This document shows, one piece after another, positions 32,189-32,848 of a stretch of DNA of 32,848 bases. Each line of letters opens with the position of its first letter. Position 1 is the first letter of the stretch. Both the position numbers and the translations under genes were made by a program. A model generated the notes under the pieces. The model did not search any database and was not told the DNA's origin. It saw only the letters and a program-made list of their open reading frames with translations. The stretch comes from Lachnospiraceae bacterium (GTDB lineage: Bacteria; Bacillota; Clostridia; Lachnospirales; Lachnospiraceae), in contig JAFLSX010000025.1 in assembly GCA_022510705.1 (NCBI GenBank), positions 1 to 32,848 of the forward strand. Reading direction: 5' to 3'.

Positions 32189-32392
32189 GTGATACAAAAA
32201 CAAACGCTTAACGATATGATGAAAGTACAATTAAATTCCTATTCTATGGAGAGTGTTATGATTTTAGGAATTGCAGGAGGAAATGGTCTTGAATATCAAA
32301 TCAATACCGATAAAGAGTTTGTTTCAGAATCACTATATCTTCACGTATTTGATGGTTTAAGTAACATACATCACCAAATGGAAAAAAGATAG
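32189..32392 (+). pseudogene. Internally deleted class I SAM-dependent methyltransferase
   Basis: The ORF from GTG at 32189 has 67 residues. ESVMILGIAGGNGLEYI-like sequence (residues ~21-37) is motif I of a class I methyltransferase preceded by its usual helix (QTLNDMMKVQLNSY). The sequence then jumps at ~38-40 to KEFVSESLYLHVFDGLSNIH, which resembles a region near the C-terminus of such proteins, and stops at HHQMEKR. The central ~130-150 residues expected are missing, so it cannot form a working enzyme. Base composition is more AT-rich than the genes to the left. Together with the 17-codon ORF this marks a decayed or rearranged stretch (32106-32438). Confidence 0.6.
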
Positions 32393-32438
32393 TAAAGGTT
32401 GATTTTATAAGATAAATCGTGATTTGGAGGTGGATTTG

Positions 32439-32848
32439 ATGAAAGCTTTATTAGTAATAGATATGCAGGAAGTAACTGTTGGTAAAAATCATGCAAAGTT
32501 TTTTCAATATGATGATACTCTTGTGCCAGCGGTGAATCAGGTAATTGATGAAAATAAAGATAATGTGGTTGTTTATATTAGAAATATAATGAAGAACAAT
32601 ATGCTCAATAAGTTTGCACCTTTTCAGGCATACGAAGGGAGTAAAGAAATTGAGTTAATACCGGAGTTACATATGGCTTCAGATCATGTTTTTGATAAGT
32701 TCACAGGAGATGCTTTTTCAAATAAACAGTTGAATGAGTTCTTAAAATCTAACAAAATTGATAAGGTTGAGGTGGTCGGCGTTGACGGTGGTGGATGTGT
32801 TTCTTTGACTGCTCTGGGAGCGTTACAAAATGGATATGAAGTTGTTGT
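32439..32848 (+). CDS. Isochorismatase-family cysteine hydrolase (3' end outside window)
   Basis: The ATG at 32439 follows GGAGG (32426-32430) at eight bases. The visible 136 residues contain the family catalytic triad: Asp8 in ALLVIDMQE, Lys87 in FDKFTGDAFSN and Cys120 in VVGVDGGGCVSLTALGA. Family members hydrolyse isochorismate, nicotinamide or other amides; the substrate here is unknown. Typical length is ~170-200 residues, so about three quarters is seen. Its AT-rich codon use differs from the genes before 32106, consistent with separate ancestry or an acquired segment. Confidence 0.9.
   Translation, partial: MKALLVIDMQEVTVGKNHAKFFQYDDTLVPAVNQVIDENKDNVVVYIRNIMKNNMLNKFAPFQAYEGSKEIELIPELHMASDHVFDKFTGDAFSNKQLNEFLKSNKIDKVEVVGVDGGGCVSLTALGALQNGYEVV

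Overview
The window looks like a chromosomal segment of a low-to-moderate-GC Gram-positive anaerobe of the Clostridia, most probably Lachnospiraceae. The evidence is the gene order hrcA-grpE-dnaK-dnaJ followed by prmA-rsmE, the ireB-ruvX-DUF1292 cluster, a perfect CIRCE operator, strong GGAGG ribosome-binding sites, two TTG starts with good Shine-Dalgarno sequences, and a lysine-rich DUF6465-type protein. This placement rests on gene content and motifs only. No rRNA, tRNA, CRISPR array, intact insertion sequence or prophage was seen.

Layout. 1-476 is the 3' end of a class II fructose-bisphosphate aldolase with a terminator. 848-3341 holds a cyclophilin, a two-domain GNAT acetyltransferase, a hot-dog thioesterase and a small membrane protein. 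3450-5833 is a nitrogen module: a free PII protein, then an ammonium channel fused to a second PII domain, each preceded by an intrinsic terminator that can be replaced by an alternative hairpin. 5974-8890 holds a Na+/Ca2+ exchanger-family protein convergent with hflK-hflC. 9128-13598 is a probable operon of glpK, an aminotransferase, a patatin-like lipase and uppP. 13745-15682 holds a histone-like DUF6465 protein and a polytopic GT-C-like membrane protein.

15740-20711 is the HrcA/CIRCE heat-shock operon. It is followed by a membrane protein of unknown function overlapping a 44-residue ORF, then prmA, rsmE, a NifS-type cysteine desulfurase and thiI (tRNA thiolation). A His-less HPr-like protein lies on the minus strand, and mtaB follows. 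27652-32105 holds ireB, ruvX, a DUF1292 gene, rnj (RNase J), a YlbF-family gene, a truncated MltG-like protein and an O-methyltransferase. This resembles the Bacillus yrzL-yrrK-yrzB-yrrL-yrrM order.

After 32105 that conserved order stops. An AT-rich stretch follows with a 17-codon hydrophobic ORF, an internally deleted methyltransferase remnant and the start of an isochorismatase-family hydrolase, which looks like a rearranged or acquired edge.

The most interesting signal is the shared leader architecture of glnB and amt-glnB. The same hexaloop AAAGGC sits on a short stem and overlaps the 5' arm of an intrinsic terminator in both, as expected for antitermination (possibly ANTAR-type) control. 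Other notable items are the 44-aa protein that looks like the two ends of an AIM24 protein joined together, the HPr paralogue without its catalytic His, and the MltG homologue without its catalytic domain.
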